This document shows, in pieces, positions 34,617-42,474 of a stretch of 64,000 bases of DNA. Location: contig JAFGWU010000054.1 in assembly GCA_016936975.1 (NCBI GenBank), positions 1-64,000 on the forward strand, read 5' to 3'. The notes under the pieces are model-generated. The model made no database searches. It was given only the letters and a program-made list of their open reading frames with translations, and was not told the origin of the DNA. The position numbers were made by a program, and so were the translations under genes. Each line of letters begins with the position of its first letter. Position 1 is the first letter of the stretch. The DNA comes from Bacteroidales bacterium (GTDB taxonomy: Bacteria > Bacteroidota > Bacteroidia > Bacteroidales > GCA-2748055).

Positions 34617-37376
34617 TTATTCTATTGAGTAATTATATAAAAATCCGTTTGAACTGCCTACGATAAGATTAAAACGGCTGTCGGACCCTGCAAAGTATCC
34701 AATACTGAACCGTGTGCTCCCATCCAGCGGGAATCCTTCGTGTAAGGAGCCGTCGGAGTTTATAAGATAAATTCTGTCATTTTCATTATCTGTCAATCCT
34801 ATTTTGATATCCGAAGCAGAAAATTTATAGATGTCCGGCTGCTGTGTAACGGCACCTTTTGTTTTAAACGAAAAGAGCGGCTCCCCGGTTAGCTTCAATA
34901 ACATTAGTTCATTTCCTTCTGTAATGAGACAATCGGGGACACCATCACGATCCATGTCCTGTAAACAGAAGAAATGATCCGGATCAGCCTTTCTCTGAAC
35001 AAGCGTTTCAACATCTCCGCCGGTATAAATGGCCACGATGTTTCCCGTGGTATCCGAACTGATCCATCTGGGTTTTCCGTCCCTGATATTCATATCGAGA
35101 TATAACAAATTACTATGAGAAATCGCAATCCATTTTTCGGGATTAATCCGTTCTCTGCCCCTCCTGTCAAGAATGTAAACCCTCTGCGGACCGGTTGCAA
35201 TGATGTAATCCCTGTCATTAATCCTGAAATGTTGCAAAGGCTTTGACAGAATACCATCCGTCTTACGGAATTTCCAATCTGTTATGATACTCCCCTCTTT
35301 ATCATACAGATATATTTTCCGATCGATGCCGGCAACAAAAATCCTGTAATCCCTGCTATTATCATAGTCAAATAAAGCCATAGGATTGGTTGCATGGGCC
35401 CTCAGATTAATGGGATACCGTTCGACATAATTACCATTTCTGTCTATTAAATGTAACTTTTCCTTCGTGTTAAAAAGGAATTGCAATTTGTTGTTCCGGT
35501 AAAAATCTATTTGATATATCTCGCTTAGAATTGGGGACTCGAGCTGGAGGCTCCAAAGAATCCGTCCTGTACCGTTTATCAGATAGATTTTATGATTGGC
35601 GTCCTGCAGGAAAATCTCTTTCTCCGAGGTGTTATGATTTGTAACCAGCGACGGTTTCAGAAAAGCCACAGTATCAAGAAGACTTTCCCAGACGGTCAGG
35701 GCACGCTCCTTAATCTGAGAGGTATATTTCAGGGTAACATTATTGTAGAACATATTATCTTCCCTACTATATTGTATAACCATCCCGGATATTTTGCGGA
35801 GAAAAGGTTCTGACTCCCCGATAATCCCGTCCATTTCCTGTTTCAGAAGGCTCCGGTTATTCTGAAGATAGGCAAACGGTTTAATATAGACACTTACATT
35901 CGCACGGCTTGAAAAAAAGTTGGAAACCTCCTGAAATACCGGATCATTGTCAAGGGTTTTTCGCAAGATGTTCTGGTAAATTACCGCAGAAAGAGATTCG
36001 ATGCTGGGTCCGAAAAGAATATACTTATCATAAACGGTATAGTAATGATTAAAAAAGCTCCCTGCCTTCTGATTTTGATAAAAAAGGTCGGGCAGACGGT
36101 AAATATCAAAGATTGTCTGGTTATCCAGTTTATACTGATACAACAGGGATGAGGGTTCAAAACGGTTTGCAGAGAGATATTGAGAGTACCATTTATGCAA
36201 TTTTTCCCTGGCCTGGCTCCCGCTCCTGACCTCAACAACGCATATTTCAGAGGTCAGGCGATCATTGCTGCCTTCCACTGCAAACCATCCGATTTCATTA
36301 TCCAAAATATCCAAAAGATCTCCGAAAGGATCCAATCCGTATAACCTTTTGATGCGATCTGTTTCCTCATCAAATTGTACCCGCTCTCCCTGCTCCGCCA
36401 GGACCATTAGCATTCGTTTATGGAACGATTCTTTCTTATCGATTCCCAGGTGGAGAAAATAGAAGGTATTAGAAGGAAATAAACTGGTCATTTCTACCTT
36501 CACGGGAGATTGCTCAACACTGCTGCCCAGGAAAAGGGGAATAGAATCTGCCACACTGGTCATCCCGTTCAGGATAATGGCATCATCCTTGACATCCAGG
36601 TCAAGCTCTCCCCAACTGGCAAATTTTTCCAGCCCTTCCAATCTGCTCCAGCAATTATGATCCACAAAAGGATAGAAAAGCTGAGGCAGCCTGGAATAGT
36701 TCAGGTAGAGATTTGCATAAACGTACCGCCCCGATGTGCTCTTCACCTGTAAGAACTCTCTTTCATTGAAAAAGCCGTTTCCGGCATTGGATCCCCTTAT
36801 CGACTCTTCCAGAAGAATGGATGAAGGACTCAATATGAAGATACCTTTAATAACAGCAAAGGAAAATTGGTCCGGTAAATAATCACTGCGGCAGGAAACA
36901 TCGTATATGGTTTCAGCTTCGTAACGCCTTTCGTTGATCAGCGATGCATCACCCAGGAACGCTGTGACCAGGTTCACAAAATCCTTCTGGGAATAAGAAT
37001 CCGAATAATCCACGTAAAAAACCGGCTGAATCTTATCCTTACCCAGGAGATGGAGGGATAGATTGATCTGTTCCTTTCTCAGGATTTCATCCAGCTCATC
37101 ATGCCGGGCCAACTCTTCTAAAAAGATTCTCCATAGTGAATCTGCTCCCGAAAATCCGGTCAGATTAGCCAGGTCGTTATAAATCGTGTTCTGGTCGATC
37201 AGTTCATTGGAAACATAGTTAAAATCGAGATGCTCCGCAATCATTATCGCATTTCCCGGTATAATCTCAAACAGCGATGCGGGAGCGGCAGATCCGGTTT
37301 TTTTAAGGATTACCAGCAGCAGCAATCCTGTAAAAACCAGTGCAAAGATTCCTCCATATATAAAACGTTTCAACAT
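34617..37376 (-). CDS. Membrane-anchored protein with DUF3352-like N-terminal part and C-terminal beta-propeller
   Basis: Predicted periplasmic protein (919 aa) with one N-terminal membrane anchor (about residues 5-25). Residues about 35-560 resemble DUF3352-type proteins (ASLFEIIPGNAIMIAEHLDF near the start) by eye. From about residue 570 to the end there are at least six repeats of the kind D-x-N-x-x-I-Y-L-I-N-x-x-G (for example HKIYLINGTGRILW, RKIYLYDKEGSIITDW, DRIYLINSDGSLHEGF), which I read as a PQQ/BamB-like propeller. First gene of a three-gene unit. Function unknown. Confidence 0.7.
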   Translation of the reverse strand: MLKRFIYGGIFALVFTGLLLLVILKKTGSAAPASLFEIIPGNAIMIAEHLDFNYVSNELIDQNTIYNDLANLTGFSGADSLWRIFLEELARHDELDEILRKEQINLSLHLLGKDKIQPVFYVDYSDSYSQKDFVNLVTAFLGDASLINERRYEAETIYDVSCRSDYLPDQFSFAVIKGIFILSPSSILLEESIRGSNAGNGFFNEREFLQVKSTSGRYVYANLYLNYSRLPQLFYPFVDHNCWSRLEGLEKFASWGELDLDVKDDAIILNGMTSVADSIPLFLGSSVEQSPVKVEMTSLFPSNTFYFLHLGIDKKESFHKRMLMVLAEQGERVQFDEETDRIKRLYGLDPFGDLLDILDNEIGWFAVEGSNDRLTSEICVVEVRSGSQAREKLHKWYSQYLSANRFEPSSLLYQYKLDNQTIFDIYRLPDLFYQNQKAGSFFNHYYTVYDKYILFGPSIESLSAVIYQNILRKTLDNDPVFQEVSNFFSSRANVSVYIKPFAYLQNNRSLLKQEMDGIIGESEPFLRKISGMVIQYSREDNMFYNNVTLKYTSQIKERALTVWESLLDTVAFLKPSLVTNHNTSEKEIFLQDANHKIYLINGTGRILWSLQLESPILSEIYQIDFYRNNKLQFLFNTKEKLHLIDRNGNYVERYPINLRAHATNPMALFDYDNSRDYRIFVAGIDRKIYLYDKEGSIITDWKFRKTDGILSKPLQHFRINDRDYIIATGPQRVYILDRRGRERINPEKWIAISHSNLLYLDMNIRDGKPRWISSDTTGNIVAIYTGGDVETLVQRKADPDHFFCLQDMDRDGVPDCLITEGNELMLLKLTGEPLFSFKTKGAVTQQPDIYKFSASDIKIGLTDNENDRIYLINSDGSLHEGFPLDGSTRFSIGYFAGSDSRFNLIVGSSNGFLYNYSIE

Positions 37377-37392
37377 AATTTCCTGAATTATT

Positions 37393-37400
37393 CAAAATTA
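37393..37400 (-). promoter_or_regulatory. Probable -7 box for the propeller/lipoprotein/barrel unit
   Basis: On the minus strand TAATTTTG is an exact TAnnTTTG match, 16 bp before the ATG at 37376. A TTG lies further upstream at 37426-37428, but the 25-bp spacer is longer than the usual 19-21. Confidence 0.45.
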
Positions 37401-37751
37401 TGAATTTACTTATTCTTATTCATGACAACTTACCAACAATGTAAATGAATATATTGGATGGTCAAATGCATGGTAGTGATGAGTTTTATCCTGTTTCATT
37501 ACCTATCCGCCGCAAATGGTAGGCAGAGAGGGCCGGAAAAGCTGCCTTGAATGAAGCAGGATTTTTATTGTTACCGGTTACCTAATTTACCAGCCAGACA
37601 GGAAAAAAACGCACCCCCTGTTACCCATAAATACCTCAGCCTCATACTAACTGTTGAAAACCTGTTCGATAGATTTTATAAACCTTGTAGTCCCTGCTTG
37701 AGTGGTTTCGGCTTTAATTTTATTTTTACGACACAGGTTAATTCATGATTT
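37401..37751. other. Intergenic region between the divergent propeller gene and ung
   Basis: About 350 bp with no gene that I can support. It holds the minus-strand -7 box at 37393-37400 at one end and an imperfect plus-strand box TATTTTTA (37721-37728) before ung at the other. A 65-codon frame at 37551-37748 has no recognisable features. No tRNA or terminator was seen. Confidence 0.5.
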
Positions 37752-38423
37752 ATGTCTATGATTGATCCCATCATTGAGGAAAGCTGGAAAATCCTTCTTT
37801 GGGATGAATTTCAATCCGGATATTTCCGGGAACTGAAACAATTCCTGGTAGAGGAACGTCAGAAGTTCACAGTTTACCCTCCGGGCCCTCTTATTTTTAA
37901 TGCTTTTACGCACACGCCTTTTGAAACCGTCAAAGTGGTTATCCTCGGACAGGACCCTTACCATGGCAAAGGACAGGCCCATGGGCTCTGCTTTTCCGTT
38001 CCGGAAAAGATGGCCCAGCCACCCTCCCTGGTTAACATCTTCAAGGAAATCCATGAAGATATCGGGACCCCGATCCCCGGAAGTGGAAACCTCGAGCGCT
38101 GGGCCGACCAGGGAGTCCTCCTCCTTAATGCGACCCTTACAGTTAGGGCGAACCAGGCCGGATCTCACCAGAACAGAGGATGGGAACAATTCACCGGCCA
38201 TATTATCCGGTTGATCTCGGAACGGAAAAACCACGTTGTATTTCTTCTATGGGGACGTTACGCCCAGGCAAAAGAGTACCTGATTGACACCTCCCGTCAC
38301 CTCATCCTGAAAGCAGCCCACCCGTCTCCGTTTTCGGCCCATAATGGATTTTTCGGATGCCGCCATTTTTCAAAAACAAACCAGTATTTGAAAAAATATG
38401 GGATTGAACCCATTCAGTGGTAA
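37752..38423 (+). CDS. ung: Uracil-DNA glycosylase (family 1)
   Basis: Removes uracil from DNA at the start of base excision repair. The water-activating loop is GQDPYHG with Asp68, and the minor-groove/leucine loop appears as AAHPSPFSAHNGFFGCRHFSKTN. The usual family form is HPSPLS; the Phe here is a common variant. The length of 223 aa is normal. An ATG at 37758 is an alternative start. It stands alone between two larger intergenic regions. Confidence 0.96.
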   Translation: MSMIDPIIEESWKILLWDEFQSGYFRELKQFLVEERQKFTVYPPGPLIFNAFTHTPFETVKVVILGQDPYHGKGQAHGLCFSVPEKMAQPPSLVNIFKEIHEDIGTPIPGSGNLERWADQGVLLLNATLTVRANQAGSHQNRGWEQFTGHIIRLISERKNHVVFLLWGRYAQAKEYLIDTSRHLILKAAHPSPFSAHNGFFGCRHFSKTNQYLKKYGIEPIQW

Positions 38424-38882
38424 ATGATGTTTTCCGAAGATCCTGGGCCCCTGCAAAAAACAAGAAAAGGCAGGGACTGAATCCGATTGAATGGGAATAT
38501 TATTTAAGTATTAGGGGACAACATTCCAGTCATTGGGAGCAAGACTTAAGGCTGTAGGGACCAGATCCGGGACAACAGGGATTGCTATAACAACCATATG
38601 CAATGAGCGGCAAGTATCTCCTAACCGGTGCAACGAATCCGAACAGTCAACGAACAAATTCGTACAATTTACCGGATGGGACTGTCAATCTCCCAATCCT
38701 GGTGGATAATTGGCAAATCCCCGTTACTGCTGATTATTCCGGGTATCTCAATCCTTTTAAAAGAGCGGAGGAATCCTGTTTGGCATGCTATTTGATATTC
38801 TTATAGTGACAGTTCATCCATCATATACCTGCTAGCACCGGGGTCAGGTCCGTCACAAGCAATTGCGGCGGGCTTTTATTTT
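38424..38882. other. Intergenic region with no recognisable gene
   Basis: About 460 bp between the ends of ung and trpS, the longest non-coding stretch of the window. It contains a perfect inverted repeat CCCTGC/GCAGGG (38449-38454 and 38470-38475) with an A-rich loop and no T-tract, and a 67-codon open frame at 38603-38806 without features. No tRNA cloverleaf, insertion-sequence end or riboswitch was recognised. It could be a decayed gene or an RNA of unknown type. Confidence 0.5.
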
Positions 38883-39872
38883 TCAGAAAGGTTTGAATCC
38901 GATAATTTCCCGGACATCCCTGAGGGTCTTTGATGCACTCGCGCGCGCACGCTCTGCTCCCATCCTGACCACTTTTTTCAGGTAGTCATCATCATGATAA
39001 ATATCCAGAATTCGCTTCCTGACTGGAGAGGTAAAAGCAATCATGTCCTCCGCAAGCTGTTTTTTTAAATCCCCGTAACGGATGGTGCAGTTTTTATACT
39101 GCTCCCTGAAAAACTGAACGGTATCGGGTGTGGAAAGCAATTCAAGCAGGTAAAAGAGATTCTTTACCGGCTCGCTCATCTTTGAATTGGGTTTTGTTGG
39201 ACCGGCATCAGTAACGGCCCGCATTACCTTTTTGCGGATGACGGAAGGTTCATCAACAAGGAAAATACCGTTTCCCTCACTTTTCCCCATCTTTCCTGTT
39301 CCGTCCAGACCGGGAACCTTAATCAGTTTATCTCCGAAATTATAAGGCTCCGGCATTTTAAAATACTCCACACCATACATGGTATTGAACCGCCGGGCAA
39401 ATTTGCGCGCCATTTCGAGGTTTTGCTCCTGGTCCTTGCCCACTGGCACCTTATCGGCATTGTGAATGATGATATCCGCACACATAAGCACCGGGTAAGT
39501 CAAAAGACCCGCATTCACATTATCGGGCTGACTGCGGATTTTTTCCTTGAAGGTTGTTGTTCTCTGCAACTCCCCGACATAAGCATTCATGTTCAGCAAA
39601 AGGTATAGTTCCGGTATCTCCGGTACATCACTCTGCACGTACAGGGTGGCCACTTCGGGATCGAGACCCGAAGCTATATACTCGGAAAGAACCGACCGTA
39701 CACTGTCCTGAAGATTCTCCGGCTTCGGATGGGTTGTGAGGGAATGGTAATCGGCAACAAAGAAAAAACACCGGTTCTCATGCTGCATTTTTACAAAATT
39801 CTTAACCGCCCCGAAGTAGTTGCCAAGATGAAGGGATCCTGTTGACCGGATTCCGCTTAAAACTGTATCCAT
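38883..39872 (-). CDS. trpS: Tryptophanyl-tRNA synthetase
   Basis: Class I synthetase that charges tRNA-Trp. The HIGH-type motif is in RSTGSLHLGNYFGAV near residues 10-24, the GKDQEQNLEMARKFARRFN segment is the typical amino-acid/ATP site, and the KMSKS motif is GKMGKSEGN. The length of 329 aa is normal. It is divergent from rbfA with only 74 bp between the two start codons, each with its own -7 box. Confidence 0.96.
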   Translation of the reverse strand: MDTVLSGIRSTGSLHLGNYFGAVKNFVKMQHENRCFFFVADYHSLTTHPKPENLQDSVRSVLSEYIASGLDPEVATLYVQSDVPEIPELYLLLNMNAYVGELQRTTTFKEKIRSQPDNVNAGLLTYPVLMCADIIIHNADKVPVGKDQEQNLEMARKFARRFNTMYGVEYFKMPEPYNFGDKLIKVPGLDGTGKMGKSEGNGIFLVDEPSVIRKKVMRAVTDAGPTKPNSKMSEPVKNLFYLLELLSTPDTVQFFREQYKNCTIRYGDLKKQLAEDMIAFTSPVRKRILDIYHDDDYLKKVVRMGAERARASASKTLRDVREIIGFKPF

Positions 39873-39903
39873 ATTTATGGTTTATGATTTGCTATGGTGG
39901 ATA

Positions 39904-39911
39904 CAAAACTA
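39904..39911 (-). promoter_or_regulatory. Probable -7 box for trpS
   Basis: TAGTTTTG on the minus strand is an exact match to TAnnTTTG, 31 bp before the trpS ATG. No ideal -33 TTG is visible. Confidence 0.45.
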
Positions 39912-39932
39912 TAAAATGTTCTTTAAAAATCG

Positions 39933-39940
39933 TATTTTTG
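39933..39940 (+). promoter_or_regulatory. Probable -7 box for rbfA
   Basis: TATTTTTG matches TAnnTTTG exactly and ends 6 bp before the GTG proposed as the rbfA start (39947). The transcript would begin at or within a few bases of the start codon. Confidence 0.5.
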
Positions 39941-39946
39941 CGAACT

Positions 39947-40285
39947 GTGACAACAACCCGTCAAAATAAAGTAGCCCGATTACTCCAGAAAGAACTCGGG
40001 GAACTGCTCCAGAAAAGAGGCAGGGAATTCCTGGGTAATAAACTTACAACCGTCACTGTGGTGAGAATCAGTCCCGATCTTAGCGTTGCAAAAGTGTACC
40101 TCAGCATCTTCCCTGTATCAAAGGGAGAGGATCCTCTTGAGCAGATAAACAGTCATTCTGCAACCATACGATACGAAATCGGCAGGAAAGTCAGAAACCA
40201 GTTGCGAATCATCCCTGAATTTATATATTTTCTTGACGACTCTCTCGATTATATTGACAATATCGACCACCTCCTTAAAGAATAG
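39947..40285 (+). CDS. rbfA: Ribosome-binding factor A
   Basis: Small KH-fold protein that helps mature the 30S ribosomal subunit. I chose the GTG at 39947 (112 aa, starting TTTRQNKVARLLQKELGELLQ after the initiator), because Bacteroidota RbfA proteins typically begin M-x-x-x-RQ-K-ARLLQK and the longer frame runs back through the promoter into trpS. The core VRISPDLSVAKVYLS and the ending RNQLRIIPEFIYFLDDSLDY are characteristic. The start is unusual: GTG and almost no 5' leader. Confidence 0.9.
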   Translation: MTTTRQNKVARLLQKELGELLQKRGREFLGNKLTTVTVVRISPDLSVAKVYLSIFPVSKGEDPLEQINSHSATIRYEIGRKVRNQLRIIPEFIYFLDDSLDYIDNIDHLLKE

Positions 40286-40290
40286 CAATC

Positions 40291-41100
40291 ATGCAATACG
40301 ATCCCGTAAAGAGTAGTCTTGGCGAGATTTTTAACAGGACTGTTTTTCTGAGGAAGTTATTTTACAGGTTGCTCGATCTGTTATTGCTGCGCTCATGGCA
40401 TATCCGGAAGGAATTGAAAGCACTGAAAAGGGAAGGATTTGCCCCGAAGGAGATTCTCGATGCCGGTTCCGGATTCGGTCAGTATGTCTTTTTTCTGGCC
40501 AGGCTCTTTCCCGGGAGCAGAATCACCGGACTGGATATTAAAAAGGAACAGATAGAAGATTGTAATCATTTTTTTGAACAAACCGGGTTTGCAGAACGTG
40601 TTGGTTTTCATGTCGGAAATCTTACTGTTTACAGGAAAGAAGAGGCGTATGACCTGATTCTCTCTGTGGATGTCATGGAACATATTGAAGAGGATACTGC
40701 TGTCTTCAAAAATTTCTACAAAAACCTGGTACCCGGAGGAATTCTTCTGATTTCAACCCCATCGGATCAGGGAGGGTCGGATGTGCGACACGACCATGAC
40801 ACATCATTTATTGATGAGCACGTAAGGGATGGATACGGAACCGCTGAAATCCGCCAGAAATTATCCGCCTCGGGATTTTCCGATATTAAAATCCATTATT
40901 CCTATGGCGATCCCGGAAAGCTTTCCTGGCGCCTCTCCATGAAGTACCCGGTTCAGATGGTCAATATCAGTAAATTTTTTCTGTTGTTACTCCCGGTTTA
41001 TTATCTCTTAACTTTTCCCCTAAGCTGGTTTTTAAATTGCCTGGATGTTCGTCAAAACCATGAAACCGGTACGGGGCTTATTATAAAATGCGTGAAGTGA
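40291..41100 (+). CDS. Class I SAM-dependent methyltransferase
   Basis: Methyltransferase of unknown substrate (269 aa). The SAM-binding motif I is ILDAGSGFGQYVFFLARLFP near residue 51, followed by GLDIKKEQIEDC and the motif LILSVDVMEHIEED. The ending ISKFFLLLLPVYYLLTFPLSW is hydrophobic and may bring the protein to the membrane. It is 5 bp after rbfA and overlaps the LolC/E-like gene by 13 bp. It may act on a lipid or quinone, but this is a guess from the hydrophobic tail. Confidence 0.8.
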   Translation: MQYDPVKSSLGEIFNRTVFLRKLFYRLLDLLLLRSWHIRKELKALKREGFAPKEILDAGSGFGQYVFFLARLFPGSRITGLDIKKEQIEDCNHFFEQTGFAERVGFHVGNLTVYRKEEAYDLILSVDVMEHIEEDTAVFKNFYKNLVPGGILLISTPSDQGGSDVRHDHDTSFIDEHVRDGYGTAEIRQKLSASGFSDIKIHYSYGDPGKLSWRLSMKYPVQMVNISKFFLLLLPVYYLLTFPLSWFLNCLDVRQNHETGTGLIIKCVK

Positions 41101-42338
41101 ACCTTCCATTTTACATAGCGCGGCGATACCTTCTCGCAAAAAAATCACAGAATGCCATTAACATCATCTCCACAATCTCTGTACTGGGGGTCGCGGTTGG
41201 CACCATGGCGCTTGTGGTTGTATTATCCGTATTTAACGGTTTCGATAAGGTTGTGAAGTCGTTGTTCAATGCGTTTGATCCCGATATCAAAATTACAGCT
41301 ACTGTAGGAAAGACATTCTCACCTTCCGGAGAAGCGTTCGATCGCATCAGAAATCATTCGGGGGTCGCGGCATATTCAGAAGTTCTGGAAGAAAATGCCC
41401 TCCTGATGTATGGCGACCAGCAACATATTGCCACCATCAAAGGGGCCGACAGCGTTTTCGTGGAAGTGACCGGAATCGATTCCATGATGGTCGACGGCTC
41501 CATGACATTAAAGGACCAGAATCGTCCGTATGCAGTGGTCGGGCAGGGTGTCGCTTACTATTTAAGGATTGGTCTCAGTTTCGTCGATCCCCTTTTTGTT
41601 TATACCATACGACGCTCCTCAAAAGTTAACCTGGCCAATCCTGACGAATCGGTCAAGCGCAGGTACATCTATCCCTCCGGCATCTTTGCCATTGAGCAGG
41701 ATTTTGATTCCCGGTATGTGATAGTGCCCATTGAATTTGCCAGGGAACTGCTAGAATATTCTGACGAGGTATCAGCCATCGAGGTAAAACTGAACCCGGG
41801 GAAGAACCCTGAACAAACACAGGCTGATTTCAAGAATATCCTGGGGCCTGATTACCGGGTAAAAAACCGGGAGGAACAGAATGAACTGTTCTACCGGATC
41901 ATGAGATCGGAAAAGTATGCCATATTCCTGATTCTTACCTTCATCCTGGTCATTGCATCTTTTAATATTGTGGGGTCCCTCAGTATGCTTATCATTGATA
42001 AGAAAAGAGATATAAAAAGCCTGAGGGATATGGGCGCCGGCAACAAGCTTATTGAAAGGATTTTCATTGCGGAAGGGTGGATGATATCCCTGATCGGAAG
42101 CCTGATTGGATTAGTGGCCGGAACCGGGATCAGCTGGGTACAGGACCGTTTCGGACTCCTGAAACTTCAGGGCAGCGGGACCTTCGTAATTGATGCTTAC
42201 CCGGTAGATATTCAGATTCCGGATCTCATTCTTGTCTGGTTAACGGTGCTTTTCATCGGCTTCCTGGCTGCTCTTTACCCCGTTAAGCAAATCAGCAAAA
42301 AGTATTTGAGACATATTGAAAATAGCGTGATTGTTTAA
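41088..42338 (+). CDS. lolE: FtsX-like ABC permease of the LolC/LolE family
   Basis: Membrane permease (416 aa) of the lipoprotein-releasing type. The N terminus FYIARRYLLAKKSQNAINIISTISVLGVAVGTMAL is the LolC/E signature (residues about 7-45, with one membrane helix). Three further helices lie in the C-terminal part (about residues 275-300, 320-350 and 370-395), with a large periplasmic domain between. The ATPase candidate of the LolD type is not adjacent; it is at 60518-61171. Overlap with the methyltransferase gene indicates co-transcription. Confidence 0.88.
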   Translation: MREVNLPFYIARRYLLAKKSQNAINIISTISVLGVAVGTMALVVVLSVFNGFDKVVKSLFNAFDPDIKITATVGKTFSPSGEAFDRIRNHSGVAAYSEVLEENALLMYGDQQHIATIKGADSVFVEVTGIDSMMVDGSMTLKDQNRPYAVVGQGVAYYLRIGLSFVDPLFVYTIRRSSKVNLANPDESVKRRYIYPSGIFAIEQDFDSRYVIVPIEFARELLEYSDEVSAIEVKLNPGKNPEQTQADFKNILGPDYRVKNREEQNELFYRIMRSEKYAIFLILTFILVIASFNIVGSLSMLIIDKKRDIKSLRDMGAGNKLIERIFIAEGWMISLIGSLIGLVAGTGISWVQDRFGLLKLQGSGTFVIDAYPVDIQIPDLILVWLTVLFIGFLAALYPVKQISKKYLRHIENSVIV

Positions 42339-42474
42339 AACTTTGTATTTCTCCTATTCGCTTATCTTCTAATTTTATAATCGCTGTTCAGCCATTTAAA
42401 AAGGGCGATGCAACTATCTCTTGCGCGAAAAAGTATTTATATAATTGATTTGGAACTTTTTTCAACATGATGCC

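Noticed and set aside
37551-37748. 65-codon open frame before ung
   Set aside because: No family features, and it covers the probable ung promoter; a chance frame.
38448-38475. Inverted repeat CCCTGC/GCAGGG as terminator of ung
   Set aside because: The loop is long and A-rich and no T-tract follows on either strand, so it does not meet the form of an intrinsic terminator.
38603-38806. 67-codon open frame between ung and trpS
   Set aside because: No recognisable domain, no signal peptide and no clear promoter or ribosome site; likely a chance frame.
41190-41215. TGGCAC followed by CGCTTG as a sigma-54 promoter
   Set aside because: It is inside the LolC/E-like coding sequence and lacks the TTGC element at the required distance.
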